A stretch of 48,700 nt of DNA from Pseudomonadota bacterium (GTDB taxonomy: Bacteria; Pseudomonadota; Gammaproteobacteria; Burkholderiales; Burkholderiaceae_C): the NCBI GenBank assembly GCA_021815805.1, contig JAKAZQ010000002.1, positions 83,313-132,012 of the forward strand. The letters run 5' to 3'. Every line of letters starts with the position of its first letter. Position 1 is the stretch's first letter. The position numbers were made by a program, and so were the translations under genes. The notes below the pieces were generated by a model. It worked only from the letters and a program-made list of their open reading frames with translations. It searched no databases and had not been told where the DNA came from. Of the stretch, positions 29,800 through 37,044 are shown one piece after another.

Positions 29800-29884
29800 G
29801 ATCTGTCTCCATGCCCGCTTCGTGTCAGGGTGGCGCGGGTTTGTTGTCCAGGCAGTGTCGCATTCGTTCGCCTGCTTGTCGACT

Positions 29885-29906
29885 GTCGCATCCTGCGTCA
29901 TGCGAC
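29885..29906. promoter_or_regulatory. candidate upstream activator site
   Basis: GTCGCAT (29885-29891) and ATGCGAC (29900-29906) form a perfect seven-base dyad with an eight-base spacer. A further TGTCGCAT half site lies at 29856-29863. The dyad is about 110-130 bases upstream of the sigma-54-like element at 30018, the usual distance for enhancer-binding proteins. Confidence 0.45.
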
Positions 29907-29974
29907 GCACCGCGCTGCCGGTCGGCATTGCGCGCGCTGCCGCGGGAAATCCCGTGTCGAGGGCGCAAGTCGTT

Positions 29975-30002
29975 GATGCAGAACGGCAAACCGTTCGGCA
30001 TC
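29975..30002. promoter_or_regulatory. 28-bp near-perfect palindrome
   Basis: GATGCAGAACGG (29975-29986) and CCGTTCGGCATC (29991-30002) pair at 11 of 12 positions around CAAA. It lies 15 bases upstream of the sigma-54-like -24 element and could be an operator for the AcoR-type protein or another dimeric regulator. Confidence 0.45.
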
Positions 30003-30017
30003 GGGGATCGCGAAAGC

Positions 30018-30033
30018 TGGCACGTATCTTGAT
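30018..30033 (+). promoter_or_regulatory. sigma-54-like promoter with imperfect -12
   Basis: TGGCACGTATCTTGAT has a perfect -24 element (TGGCACG) and correct spacing, but the -12 reads TTGAT where TTGCT/TTGCA is expected, so the conserved GC is GA. The start would be near 30045. It may be weak or decayed. Confidence 0.4.
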
Positions 30034-30044
30034 ACCAGGAACAT

Positions 30045-30220
30045 CGGCATGTCTTGCGGCCCGTCCTCCCCGGGTCCGCGGGCATGCCCTCGGGTGATCC
30101 ATCGCGTACCTGCGGTGCAGGCCCCGGCCGCGCGCCGGACGCCGAGCCGCGTGCGCCGGAGCAGCCGAGTCGCTGCGGCGGTAGTGTGGTGATTGGCGGC
30201 CTCCCGGCCGCCATTTTTTT
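30045..30220 (+). ncRNA. putative structured small RNA (possible 47-aa ORF inside)
   Basis: From the predicted start at about 30045 to the terminator at 30220 there is roughly 175 nt rich in hairpins (GGCATG with CATGCC across about 30047-30092, CCTGC-GGT-GCAGG near 30110). A short frame 30049-30192 (47 codons, AGGA upstream) ends three bases before the terminator stem. Its product is Arg/Pro/Ala-rich and resembles nothing I know. The segment could be a small RNA or a leader with a small ORF. It is not translated from any visible larger gene. Confidence 0.3.
30195..30220 (+). terminator. intrinsic terminator upstream of marR
   Basis: GGCGGCC (30195-30201), loop TCCC and GGCCGCC (30206-30212) form a perfect stem followed by ATTTTTTT. 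The T-run is only on the plus strand, yet no annotated plus-strand gene lies between 29800 and here. Confidence 0.85.
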
Positions 30221-30296
30221 GCCCGCGCGGCCGGCGCGCTTCGCGCCGCAGGCGCCCTTCAGGCCAAAGACCCTACACGCCGTAATGGTTCTAATG

Positions 30297-30314
30297 CGAA
30301 CTAATAATTGTTCG
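30297..30314. promoter_or_regulatory. candidate MarR operator
   Basis: CGAAC-TAATAATT-GTTCG is a perfect five-base dyad in the most AT-rich stretch of the region, 80 bases before marR. A TAATAAT element inside it could serve as a -10 box. Autoregulation by the downstream MarR protein is likely for the family. Confidence 0.45.
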
Positions 30315-30394
30315 GCGGACATCGCAGTCAACCCGAATTCGTCAAGGCGGCTCAAGTCGCCGACTTGCGTCACAGACCCAGGATCAGCGCCGAG

Positions 30395-30862
30395 ATGCCT
30401 TCGAGCAATCCCTATCTTCCCCTGGTGCGAGAACTGGTGCGGGCCTATCAGGCCTTCGAGCGCTATTCCGCGAGCCATGTCGTGTCGATGGGCCTGACGC
30501 CGGCGCAGTTCGACGTGGTCGCCACGCTGGGCAACACCGACGGCATGAATCCGAAAAGCCTCGGCGCACGCACCCTGATCACCAAGGGCACGCTGACCGG
30601 CGTGATCGATCGGCTGCTGGCGAAAGGCCTGGTGCGTCGCGACCCCGACCCGCAGGACGGGCGCGGCCAGATCGTGCGCCTGACCGACCAGGGGCAGGCG
30701 GTGTTCGAGCAGGTGTTCCCCGCGCACGGACGGCATTTGCGCGAAGTGTTCGACCGCATCGCGGCGGCCGACCTGGCGCATGCCGAGGCTGCGCTGCGTG
30801 CCATTCGCGGCGCTTTCGAAGATGCCGCGAGCGCCTCCGCTTCCATCCCCGCATCCCGCTGA
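30395..30862 (+). CDS. MarR family transcriptional regulator
   Basis: A 155-aa winged-helix regulator. The core contains the recognition region LGARTLITKGTLTGVIDRLLAKGLVRRDPDPQDGRGQ (read in parts, about 55-90), with the wing DPQDGRG and the flanking dimerisation helices of MarR proteins. ATG 30395 gives the usual MarR length. The upstream in-frame sequence is AT-rich regulatory DNA. Such proteins normally repress their own operon and release on binding small aromatic or oxidised ligands. It probably controls the following cytochrome b561 and YceI genes, which start 24 bases downstream on the same strand. Confidence 0.9.
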   Translation: MPSSNPYLPLVRELVRAYQAFERYSASHVVSMGLTPAQFDVVATLGNTDGMNPKSLGARTLITKGTLTGVIDRLLAKGLVRRDPDPQDGRGQIVRLTDQGQAVFEQVFPAHGRHLREVFDRIAAADLAHAEAALRAIRGAFEDAASASASIPASR

Positions 30863-30886
30863 CACCACGCCCCAGGAGAACCACGC

Positions 30887-31465
30887 ATGTCGCAGAACCC
30901 CGATTCCCCAGGCCGCGCGACGCGGCCCGCGGCGCGCTACACCGGGCCGGCGATGCTGCTGCACTGGCTGATCGCCGTGCTCATCTTCGGCCTGTTTCCG
31001 GTCGGCCTGTACATGAGCGATCTCGCGCTGTCGCCACGCAAGCTCGAACTGTATGCCTGGCACAAATGGTTCGGGCTGACCGTGCTGCTGCTGGTGGTGC
31101 TGCGGGTGCTGTGGCGCCTCACGCATCGGCCGCCGCCGCTGCCCGATTCGGTGCCGCGCTGGCAGGCGCACGCGGCCGAGGCGTTGCACAAGCTGCTCTA
31201 CCTGCTGATCGTGGCGATTCCGCTGTCCGGCTGGGCGCTGAGCTCGGCGGCCGGCGTGCAGGTGGTGTGGTGGGGCGTGCTGCCGCTGCCCAACCTGCTG
31301 GCGCCCGACCATGCGCTGGCGCACCGGCTGGCGGAGCTGCACGAAACCCTGAACTTCACCATGGCGGCGGTGGTCGCCGCGCACGTCGGTGCTGCGCTCA
31401 AGCACCAGTTCGTGGATCGTGACGGCGTGCTGCTGCGCATGCTTCCGCGCATTTTCAAGGAGTGA
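30887..31465 (+). CDS. cytochrome b561 family protein
   Basis: A 192-aa four-helix membrane cytochrome b561 (prokaryotic CybB type), which carries electrons from quinol in the cytoplasmic membrane. Candidate haem-ligand histidines lie at 26 (LLHWLIA), 59 (YAWHKWFG), 152 and 166 (ELHETLNF, VAAHVG). The C-terminal KHQFVDRDGVLLRML is typical. ATG 30887 has AGGAG at good spacing. In many bacteria this gene is followed by yceI, as here, and the pair is often linked to acid or osmotic stress and to isoprenoid-quinone handling. The YceI gene follows after four bases, which supports an operon. Confidence 0.92.
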   Translation: MSQNPDSPGRATRPAARYTGPAMLLHWLIAVLIFGLFPVGLYMSDLALSPRKLELYAWHKWFGLTVLLLVVLRVLWRLTHRPPPLPDSVPRWQAHAAEALHKLLYLLIVAIPLSGWALSSAAGVQVVWWGVLPLPNLLAPDHALAHRLAELHETLNFTMAAVVAAHVGAALKHQFVDRDGVLLRMLPRIFKE

Positions 31466-31469
31466 TTCC

Positions 31470-32057
31470 ATGTCGTTTGCGTTGAGCCTTCCGCGCCGTG
31501 CCACGGCGCGCATCCTGGGTGGCCTGGTCGCGGCCTGCGCGCTGGCGGGCGCCGCCCACGCGGGCACCGTCTACAGCCACGTGCAGCCCGGCGCGCAGGT
31601 TTCGTTCCAGGCCACGCAGATGGGCGTGGCCATGAAAGGCCACTTCGCCAAGGTCGAGGCCCGCGTGCAGTTCGCGCCGCAGCAGTTGCAGCGCAGCCAT
31701 GTCGAGGTCGCGGTGCAGGCGGCCAGCATCGACGCCGGCAGTGCGCAGACCAATGCGCTGCTGCAGGGCGTCGACTGGCTGGATGCCAAGGCCTTCGCGC
31801 AGGCACGCTTCGTGTCCAGCGGCTTCACCGCGGCAGGCCCGGGGCGCTACTGGGTCAGCGGCGACTTCAGCGTGCGCGGGCACACGCACAAGCTGCGCGT
31901 GCTGGTCACCACCCACGCCGTCGGCGCGGCGCTGGCCATGGACGCCCACTTCACGCTCGACCGCAGCAGCTACGGCCTCGGCGCTGGCAGCTGGGCCGAC
32001 ACCGGCGTGGTCGCCGCCGCGATCCCGGTGCACGTGCATCTGCTGGTCGCACCCTGA
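31470..32057 (+). CDS. YceI-like periplasmic protein (copy 1)
   Basis: A 195-aa secreted protein with a signal peptide (hydrophobic stretch ending GAAHAG, cleavage after about residue 31) and a YceI-like lipocalin beta-barrel that binds isoprenoid-type lipids. Family features are GSFAKVEAR-like sequence after the first strands, DWLDAKAFAQARFVSSGF and FSVRGHTHKL. It is more divergent than the second copy, with a shortened first region. ATG 31470 has AAGGAG at good spacing and lies four bases after the cytochrome b561 stop. Three hairpins separate it from the second YceI gene. Confidence 0.85.
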   Translation: MSFALSLPRRATARILGGLVAACALAGAAHAGTVYSHVQPGAQVSFQATQMGVAMKGHFAKVEARVQFAPQQLQRSHVEVAVQAASIDAGSAQTNALLQGVDWLDAKAFAQARFVSSGFTAAGPGRYWVSGDFSVRGHTHKLRVLVTTHAVGAALAMDAHFTLDRSSYGLGAGSWADTGVVAAAIPVHVHLLVAP

Positions 32058-32060
32058 CTC

Positions 32061-32125
32061 CGCCCCGTCCGGGGCGCATCTCCCGCGCGGCCGTCCCGGC
32101 CGCATGTCCCGCAAGCCTGGCTTGC
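32061..32125. other. three consecutive hairpins between the YceI genes
   Basis: Perfect stems CGCCCCG-TC-CGGGGCG (32061-32076), GCGGCCG-TCC-CGGCCGC (32087-32103) and GCAAGC-CTG-GCTTGC (32111-32125) follow each other in 65 bases. There is no U-tract, so they are more likely mRNA-processing or stability elements than terminators. Confidence 0.6.
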
Positions 32126-32150
32126 ATCCGATTGTTGAAGGAAGCGTTGT

Positions 32151-32819
32151 ATGAAAAGCCTCACCCGCCTGAGTCTCGCGCTGGGCGCCGGCGTGCTGTC
32201 GCTGGGCGCGCTGGCCACGCCTGCCGCGGTCGCCGCCACGTCCACCCCGGCTCCGAAGGTCCAGCCCTACGGCCACCTGCATGCCGCCGCCGCGGGCAGC
32301 TACGCGGTCGACCCGGACCACTCCGGAGTCCAGTTCACCATCGGGCATGCCGGCATCGGCATGTTCACCGGGGTGTTCAGCAAGATCACCGGCAGCTACA
32401 CCTTCGATCCCCGCCACCCCGCCGCCAGCAAGGCCGACATCACCATTCCGGTCGACAGCCTGGCGACCTTCCTGGCGCCGCGCGACAAGGATCTGCTCGG
32501 CGCCGAATTCTTCGATGCCGCGAAGTTCCCCGACATGCACTTCGTCAGCACGCGCTACGTGCCGCACGGCCGTCGCGGCGGCGTGCTGCGCGGCGACCTC
32601 ACGCTGCACGGCGTGACGCGGCCGGTGGCCTTCCGCGTGCGCCTGATCGGTGCCGGCGAGGTGTCGTACCTGCCGAAGCCCTGGGGCGGCTTTCTGAGCG
32701 GCTTTGTCGCCACCACGGTGATCGATCGCACGGCCTTCGGCATCGACGCCTTCTCCGGCGGCATCGGGCACATGGTGCGCGTGCGCGTGGAAATCGAAGG
32801 CGTGCGCAAGAGCTCCTGA
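32151..32819 (+). CDS. YceI family periplasmic protein (copy 2)
   Basis: A 222-aa YceI protein with a signal peptide ending near AAVAA (about residue 29). The mature domain starts SYAVDPDHSGVQFTIGHAGIGMFTG and includes ADITIPVDSLATF, LLGAEFFDAAKFPDMHFVST, LRGDLTLHGVTRPVAF and the closing DRTAFGIDAF, all close to the family consensus. It probably binds a long isoprenoid or amide lipid in the periplasm. ATG 32151 follows AAGGAAG. Two diverged YceI genes in one cytochrome b561 operon suggest different ligands or partners. The glutathione transferase gene follows after 90 bases. Confidence 0.9.
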   Translation: MKSLTRLSLALGAGVLSLGALATPAAVAATSTPAPKVQPYGHLHAAAAGSYAVDPDHSGVQFTIGHAGIGMFTGVFSKITGSYTFDPRHPAASKADITIPVDSLATFLAPRDKDLLGAEFFDAAKFPDMHFVSTRYVPHGRRGGVLRGDLTLHGVTRPVAFRVRLIGAGEVSYLPKPWGGFLSGFVATTVIDRTAFGIDAFSGGIGHMVRVRVEIEGVRKSS

Positions 32820-32909
32820 TGCGCCCCGGGCGCGGTCCGCGACGCCATGCGGCGCGCGGCCGTACCCGGCAGAATGTCCGGCATTGAAACCACCAAGGAG
32901 TACCACGTC

Positions 32910-33524
32910 ATGAAGCTGTATTTCGCTCCCGGGGCCTGCTCGCTGTCCCCGCACATCGTGCTGCACGAACTCGGCCTGGACGCGCAGACGGTGCAGGTCG
33001 ACCTCGGGGCCAAGACCATCGCGGGCGGCGGGGATTTTCGCGAAGTGAATGCCAAGGGCTACGTGCCGGTGCTGGAACTGGATGACGGCACCCGGCTCAC
33101 CGAGGGCCCGGCGATCGTGCAATACCTGGCCGACCGCAAGCCGGAGGCGGGCCTCGCGCCGGCCAATGGCACGATCCAGCGCTACCAGTTGCAGGAGTGG
33201 CTGAATTTCATCTCCACCGAATTGCACAAGCAGTTCAGTCCGCTGTTCAACCCGCAGATGCCGGATTCCGTGAAGGAGCAGCAGCGCCAGCGACTGCAGG
33301 GCCGCTTCGACTACCTGGCGGGGATCCTGTCGCGGCAGGACTACCTGATGGGCGCGAACTTCTCGGTCGCCGACGCCTACCTGTTCACGGTGCTGACATG
33401 GCCGGCCTACATCGGCATGGACCTGGCGCCGTGGCCGGCGTTGCAGGCGTACCTGCAGCGCGTGTCGCAACGTCCGGCGGTGGCGGCCACGCTGGCGGCC
33501 GAGCGCAGCGCGAAGAAGGGCTGA
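32910..33524 (+). CDS. gst: beta-class glutathione S-transferase
   Basis: A 204-aa cytoplasmic glutathione transferase. The N-terminal thioredoxin-like domain has MKLYFAPGACSLSPHI with Cys10, the beta-class residue that forms mixed disulfides with glutathione, then GYVPVLELDDG and TEGPAIVQYLAD, where Glu-Gly-Pro-Ala corresponds to the gamma-glutamyl-binding ESxAI motif. The helical C-terminal domain includes FSVADAYLFTVLTW. ATG 32910 has AAGGAG eight bases upstream. The stop codon lies inside the first unit of a 13-base tandem repeat. Confidence 0.92.
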   Translation: MKLYFAPGACSLSPHIVLHELGLDAQTVQVDLGAKTIAGGGDFREVNAKGYVPVLELDDGTRLTEGPAIVQYLADRKPEAGLAPANGTIQRYQLQEWLNFISTELHKQFSPLFNPQMPDSVKEQQRQRLQGRFDYLAGILSRQDYLMGANFSVADAYLFTVLTWPAYIGMDLAPWPALQAYLQRVSQRPAVAATLAAERSAKKG

Positions 33525-33567
33525 GCGGCAGGGCTGAGCGGCAGGGCTGAGCGGCAGGGCTGAGCGG
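33519..33567. repeat. 13-bp tandem repeat at the gst stop codon
   Basis: Nearly four copies of GGCTGAGCGGCAG run from 33519. The gst TGA stop (33522-33524) is in the first copy, so each unit carries a TGA. Copy-number changes would leave the protein unchanged. Confidence 0.85.
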
Positions 33568-33635
33568 TCCGAGCCCCCAACGCGCGCGTCGGCCGCGGCG
33601 CGCGCCTTTCGATGGATTCCCAGAGGTGCCCCGAG

Positions 33636-34427
33636 ATGCCGCGCATGCCCGCCGTGTTCGTGTCCCATGGTTCGCCGATGCTGCCTCTCGAGCCGGGCGC
33701 CGCCGGGCCGATGCTGCAGCAACTCGGCGACGAACTGCAGCGCCTGCACCCGCGCGCGGTGCTCGTGCTGTCGCCGCACTGGATGACCCGCGGCGTGGCG
33801 GTGGGCGCGCACCCGCACCCACCGACCCTGCACGATTTCCATGGCTTCGATCCGGCCCTGCGCGAACTGCGCTACCCGGTCGCCGGGGATCCGGCGCTGG
33901 CCGCGGCGATCGCGCAGTCGCTGCGCGACGCCGGGCTGCCGGCCGCGCTGGATACGCAGCGCGGGCTCGATCACGGGGCGTGGGTTCCGCTGCTGCTGAT
34001 GTTCCGCGAGGCCGGCGTGCCGGTGATCCCGCTGTCCATGCCGTGGCCCCTCGACGCCGGCGCGGCGTGGCGTCTCGGGCGCCTGCTCGCACCGTGGCGC
34101 GCGCAGGGCCTGCTGCTGCTGGGCAGCGGCAGCCTCACCCACAATCTGCATGAATTCCGCCCCGGCGCCACGGTGGACGATGCGGCCGAGCCGTACGTGC
34201 TGGAATTCGCCGCGTGGGTGCGCGAAGCGCTCGAGCGCGGCGACGTCGAGGCGCTGCTCGCCTGGGAGCAGCGTGCGCCGCATGCGCGGCGCGCGCATCC
34301 GACGCCGGAGCATCTGCTGCCGCTGCACTGGGCGCTGGGCGCCGCGGGCGACGGCTGCGCCGCGCGGTGGAGGTCGGCCGGCGTGCATTACGGCATGCTG
34401 AGCATGGACGCGTGGACCCTGTCCTGA
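33636..34427 (+). CDS. LigB-type extradiol (4,5-DOPA-like) dioxygenase
   Basis: A 263-aa class III ring-opening dioxygenase of the YgiD/DODA type. Candidate metal-binding residues fall in VSHGSP (His11), LSPHW, LDHGAWVPL and GSGSLTHNL, the usual pattern for this family. Substrates are catechols such as DOPA, and the physiological one here is unknown. ATG 33636 has AGAGG at good spacing and gives the family length. An ATG eight codons earlier is less likely. It lies between gst and the esterase gene on the same strand, 60 bases before the latter. Confidence 0.88.
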   Translation: MPRMPAVFVSHGSPMLPLEPGAAGPMLQQLGDELQRLHPRAVLVLSPHWMTRGVAVGAHPHPPTLHDFHGFDPALRELRYPVAGDPALAAAIAQSLRDAGLPAALDTQRGLDHGAWVPLLLMFREAGVPVIPLSMPWPLDAGAAWRLGRLLAPWRAQGLLLLGSGSLTHNLHEFRPGATVDDAAEPYVLEFAAWVREALERGDVEALLAWEQRAPHARRAHPTPEHLLPLHWALGAAGDGCAARWRSAGVHYGMLSMDAWTLS

Positions 34428-34486
34428 CGCCGGCGCGCGCACAATGCGGCGGGTACGCAGCCCGACTTCCTGGAGACACGCCGACG

Positions 34487-35179
34487 ATGACGTCCGATGC
34501 GCTCGTGATCGCCCGCCCCGCGGGGCCGCCGCAGCAACTGCTGCTGCTGTTCCACGGCGTCGGCGCCGACGAACACGACCTGCTGCCGCTGGGCCGCCAG
34601 CTGGCCGCCGAGTTTGCGCAGGCCTGCGTGCTCAGCGTGCGCGCCCCGCAGGCCTGCGATGGCGGCCGCGGCTACCAGTGGTTCGCGGTGCGCGACACCG
34701 ATGAGCAACGGCGCATCGAGCGCGTCGCGCAGGCCCTGCCGGGGTTTCTCGACACGGTGCGCCACTGGCAGCGCGAGACCGGCGCCTCGGTCGCGCAGAC
34801 CGCGCTCGTCGGCTTCTCGCAGGGCGGCATCATGGCCCTGGAGGCGACGCGCGACCGCGAAGCGCCCGCCGGCCGCGTGGCCAGCATCGGCGGGCGCTTC
34901 GCGCAATTGCCGCGGCGCGCCACCCCCGGCACCACGCTGCACCTGCTGCACGGCAAGCGCGATCCGGTGATGCCCTACGCCCTGACGCTGCAGGCGGCCG
35001 AGCACATGCTGCGCCTGGGCGCCGACATCACCGCCGACGTGCTGCCGTTCGTCGGTCACGAGGCCGACACGCGCATGGCCGACTGCCTGGTGCGACGCCT
35101 GCGCACCTACGTGCCCCTGCGCATCTGGCGCGAGGCGCTGGCGAGCGACCCCGGAAGCCCGGACACGCCACGCCACTGA
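34487..35179 (+). CDS. ypfH: YpfH-type alpha/beta-hydrolase esterase
   Basis: A 230-aa phospholipase/carboxylesterase-family hydrolase, close to E. coli YpfH. The catalytic triad can be placed at Ser111 (GFSQGG), Asp159 (HGKRDPVMP) and His191 (VGHEAD), with the oxyanion-side motif LLLFHGVGADEHDL at 19-31. It hydrolyses short acyl or thio-esters, but the natural substrate is not known. ATG 34487 has TGGAG upstream. It converges on the enoyl-CoA hydratase gene, and both stop codons lie in a common hairpin (35176-35193). Confidence 0.88.
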   Translation: MTSDALVIARPAGPPQQLLLLFHGVGADEHDLLPLGRQLAAEFAQACVLSVRAPQACDGGRGYQWFAVRDTDEQRRIERVAQALPGFLDTVRHWQRETGASVAQTALVGFSQGGIMALEATRDREAPAGRVASIGGRFAQLPRRATPGTTLHLLHGKRDPVMPYALTLQAAEHMLRLGADITADVLPFVGHEADTRMADCLVRRLRTYVPLRIWREALASDPGSPDTPRH

Positions 35180-35193
35180 GCGGCGCGGCTCAG
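35176..35193. other. hairpin carrying both convergent stop codons
   Basis: CTGAGC-GGCGCG-GCTCAG is a perfect stem holding the ypfH stop on plus and the enoyl-CoA hydratase stop on minus. It has no U-tract, so termination in either direction is only possible. Confidence 0.45.
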
Positions 35194-35978
35194 CGCGGCG
35201 CCCAGGGGGCCGGTTGCTTGGCGAGAAAGGCGGCGAAGCCCTGGCGTGCCTCGTCGGTGCCGCGCACGCGGCTGATGGTGCGCGCCGTGAGATCGACCAC
35301 CTCGTCGCTCACCGGCCCGACCTGCAGCTCGGCGAACAGCTGCTTGATCTCGCGTTGCGCCTGCGGCCCCCCCTGCAGCAGTTCGGTGCTCACGTGATCC
35401 ACCGCGGCGTCCAGCGCGTCGGCGCCGACGACCTCGTGCACGAGGCCCATCGCGAGGGCCTCCGCGGCGCCGATGCGTCGCATGGTCAGTGCCAGGCGCC
35501 GTGCCTGGCGGCGCCCGACGGCGTTGGTCACGTACGGTCCGATGACCGCGGGCAGGATGCCGAAGCGCGCCTCGCTGACCGCGAAACTCGCCGATTCCGC
35601 GGCCACCGCCACGTCGCAGGCGCAGGCCAGGCCGACGCCGCCGCCCAGCGCCGCGCCCTGGATGCGCGCCACCGTCGGCTTGGGCAGCGTGTCGATGCGG
35701 CGCAGCATGGCGGCGAAGCGGCGGGCGTCCGCCAGGTTCCACGCCTCGTCGGCCTGGCTGGCGCGCTGCATCCACTGCAGGTCGGCGCCGGCGCTGAAGT
35801 GCCGGCCCTCGCCGGACAGCACGACCACGCGCACGGCGTCGTCGTCGGCGAGCGCGGCGAAGGCCTGGTCGAGTTCGCCGATCATGATCTCGTCGAAGGC
35901 GTTGAACACCTGCGGTCGGGTCATGCGCACCTCGGCGACGCCGGCGGCACGTTGCAGGATGGACAGGGTCTGGGGCAT
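35190..35978 (-). CDS. enoyl-CoA hydratase/isomerase family protein
   Basis: A 262-aa crotonase-fold enzyme. The oxyanion-hole segments HFSAGADLQWM (about 60-70) and GAALGGGVGLACACD (about 108-122) are intact, and SEARFGILPAVIGPYV follows. FNAFDE and SAGADLQWM resemble methylglutaconyl-CoA hydratase (LiuC), but exact substrate cannot be fixed, and enoyl-CoA hydratases are also found beside box genes for benzoyl-CoA breakdown. ATG 35978 has a GGAG-like site (CGGAG upstream). It follows boxR by 48 bases on the same strand and is probably cotranscribed, which favours a link to aromatic acyl-CoA metabolism. Confidence 0.88.
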   Translation of the reverse strand: MPQTLSILQRAAGVAEVRMTRPQVFNAFDEIMIGELDQAFAALADDDAVRVVVLSGEGRHFSAGADLQWMQRASQADEAWNLADARRFAAMLRRIDTLPKPTVARIQGAALGGGVGLACACDVAVAAESASFAVSEARFGILPAVIGPYVTNAVGRRQARRLALTMRRIGAAEALAMGLVHEVVGADALDAAVDHVSTELLQGGPQAQREIKQLFAELQVGPVSDEVVDLTARTISRVRGTDEARQGFAAFLAKQPAPWAPR

Positions 35979-36026
35979 GGGAAAACTCCGGGAAGCGATT
36001 CGGCGACGCCCGCGGCGTCGGCTCGG

Positions 36027-36968
36027 TCAGTCGATGTGCAGGGTTTCGCGAACCAGCGAGCGCAAGGCCAGGAAGGTCGGCTGCAGCGCCTGCGCACTGG
36101 TGTCCAGCGCGAACTCGGCCTTGGCGTAGAAGGGCTCGCGCCCGGCGAGAATGGTGCGCAGGTCGGCCATCGCCTCGGCGCTGGCGGCCATCGGGCGCAT
36201 GTCGCCCTGCGCGATCACGCGCTGCATGTGGTCCTGCGGCGAGGCCTTCAGCCAGATCGTCGTGCAGTGCGCCAGCAGCAGGTTGAAGGTGGCGGGCTCG
36301 GACACCAGGCCGCCGGGCGTGGCGATCACCGCCTCGGTGTACAGCTGGACGGTCTCCTCCAGCGCGCGGCGCTCGTAGCGCCGATAGGCGTTCATGCCGT
36401 ACAGCGACTGGATCTCGGCCACGCTGCAGCCGGCGAACTGCTCGATCTCGCGGCTGAGTTCGACAAAGGCGAAACCCAGGTCCTCGGCCAGCATGCGTCC
36501 CAGCGTGGTCTTGCCGGCGCCGCGCAGTCCGATCAGCGCCACGCGCGCGCTGCGCGCGGCGTTGTCGCCGCCGGTGCCGAGCATCTCGCCGATGGTCGCG
36601 CGTACCCGCTTCAGCGTGGCTTCGTCGCGGTGTTCGAGCAACTCGCGGATCAGCAACCATTCCGGCGACGATGCGGTGATGTCGCCCAGCAGCTCGGCCA
36701 GCGAGCACTGCAGCGCCCGCGCCACCTGCAACAGCACCAGCACCGAGGCATTGCCGACTCCGCCCTCGAGGTTGGCGAGGTGGCGTTCGGAGACCTCCGA
36801 GGCCAGCGCCACCGCCTTGCGCGTAAGCCCGCGGCGCGCGCGCAGCGCCCGCACGCGCTCGCCCAGCGCGACCAGGAAGGGGTGGCGCGGCGGGGCTCCC
36901 GGGCGCGCCGCGCGGCTTGCCGCGCCGGTGTCCGGCATGGTCGGATTCTGCAATATAGTGCTTGACAT
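36027..36968 (-). CDS. boxR: BoxR/BzdR-type regulator: XRE helix-turn-helix plus shikimate-kinase-like domain
   Basis: A 313-aa regulator with an N-terminal Cro/CI-type helix-turn-helix (about 33-95, GLTRKAVALASEVSERHLANLEGG) fused to a shikimate-kinase-like domain (about 140-313) with P-loop GLRGAGKTT (147-155). This architecture defines BzdR/BoxR, repressors in Azoarcus and relatives that use benzoyl-CoA as inducer. The kinase-like domain serves as sensor. ATG 36968 gives the longest form. ATG 36938 is an alternative, and neither has a strong ribosome site. It is divergent from the DUF4863 gene and shares a palindrome-rich control region with it. Confidence 0.92.
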   Translation of the reverse strand: MSSTILQNPTMPDTGAASRAARPGAPPRHPFLVALGERVRALRARRGLTRKAVALASEVSERHLANLEGGVGNASVLVLLQVARALQCSLAELLGDITASSPEWLLIRELLEHRDEATLKRVRATIGEMLGTGGDNAARSARVALIGLRGAGKTTLGRMLAEDLGFAFVELSREIEQFAGCSVAEIQSLYGMNAYRRYERRALEETVQLYTEAVIATPGGLVSEPATFNLLLAHCTTIWLKASPQDHMQRVIAQGDMRPMAASAEAMADLRTILAGREPFYAKAEFALDTSAQALQPTFLALRSLVRETLHID

Positions 36969-37016
36969 GTAGGAAAGGGAATTCTACATTGGTGGACGCA
37001 CGATACTGCATATCGT
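36949..37016. promoter_or_regulatory. boxR/DUF4863 promoter-operator region
   Basis: On the plus strand TTGACA (36962-36967), 17 bases, TACATT (36985-36990) is a near-consensus sigma-70 promoter for the DUF4863 gene, start near 36997. Three dyads or repeats overlap it: TGCA-ATATAG-TGCT (36949-36962), one base off the TGCA-N6-TGCA operator described for BzdR; ATGTAG with CTACAT (36967-36989), exactly spanning the -35/-10 spacer; and ACGATA-CTGCA-TATCGT (37000-37016) at the start site. Binding at any of these would block transcription. Confidence 0.7.
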
Positions 37017-37044
37017 GGCGCAGGACAACCTCCCGGGAAAGACC

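Larger units (their letters stand above)
29800..30394. promoter_or_regulatory. 595-bp non-coding control region
   Basis: Between the AcoR-type gene and marR there is no convincing protein gene. It contains repeated TGTCGCAT half sites and two palindromes (29885-29906, 29975-30002), a sigma-54-like element (30018-30033), a structured segment ending in an intrinsic terminator (30195-30220), and an AT-rich block with a palindrome just before marR (30297-30314). Confidence 0.6.

Noticed and set aside
30049-30192. 47-codon ORF as a confident protein gene
   Set aside because: The ribosome site and start fall inside a predicted hairpin and the product has no known relatives by eye. It is kept only as part of the putative RNA.
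32061-32125. Rho-independent terminator after the first YceI gene
   Set aside because: The stems are strong but no U-tract follows any of them.
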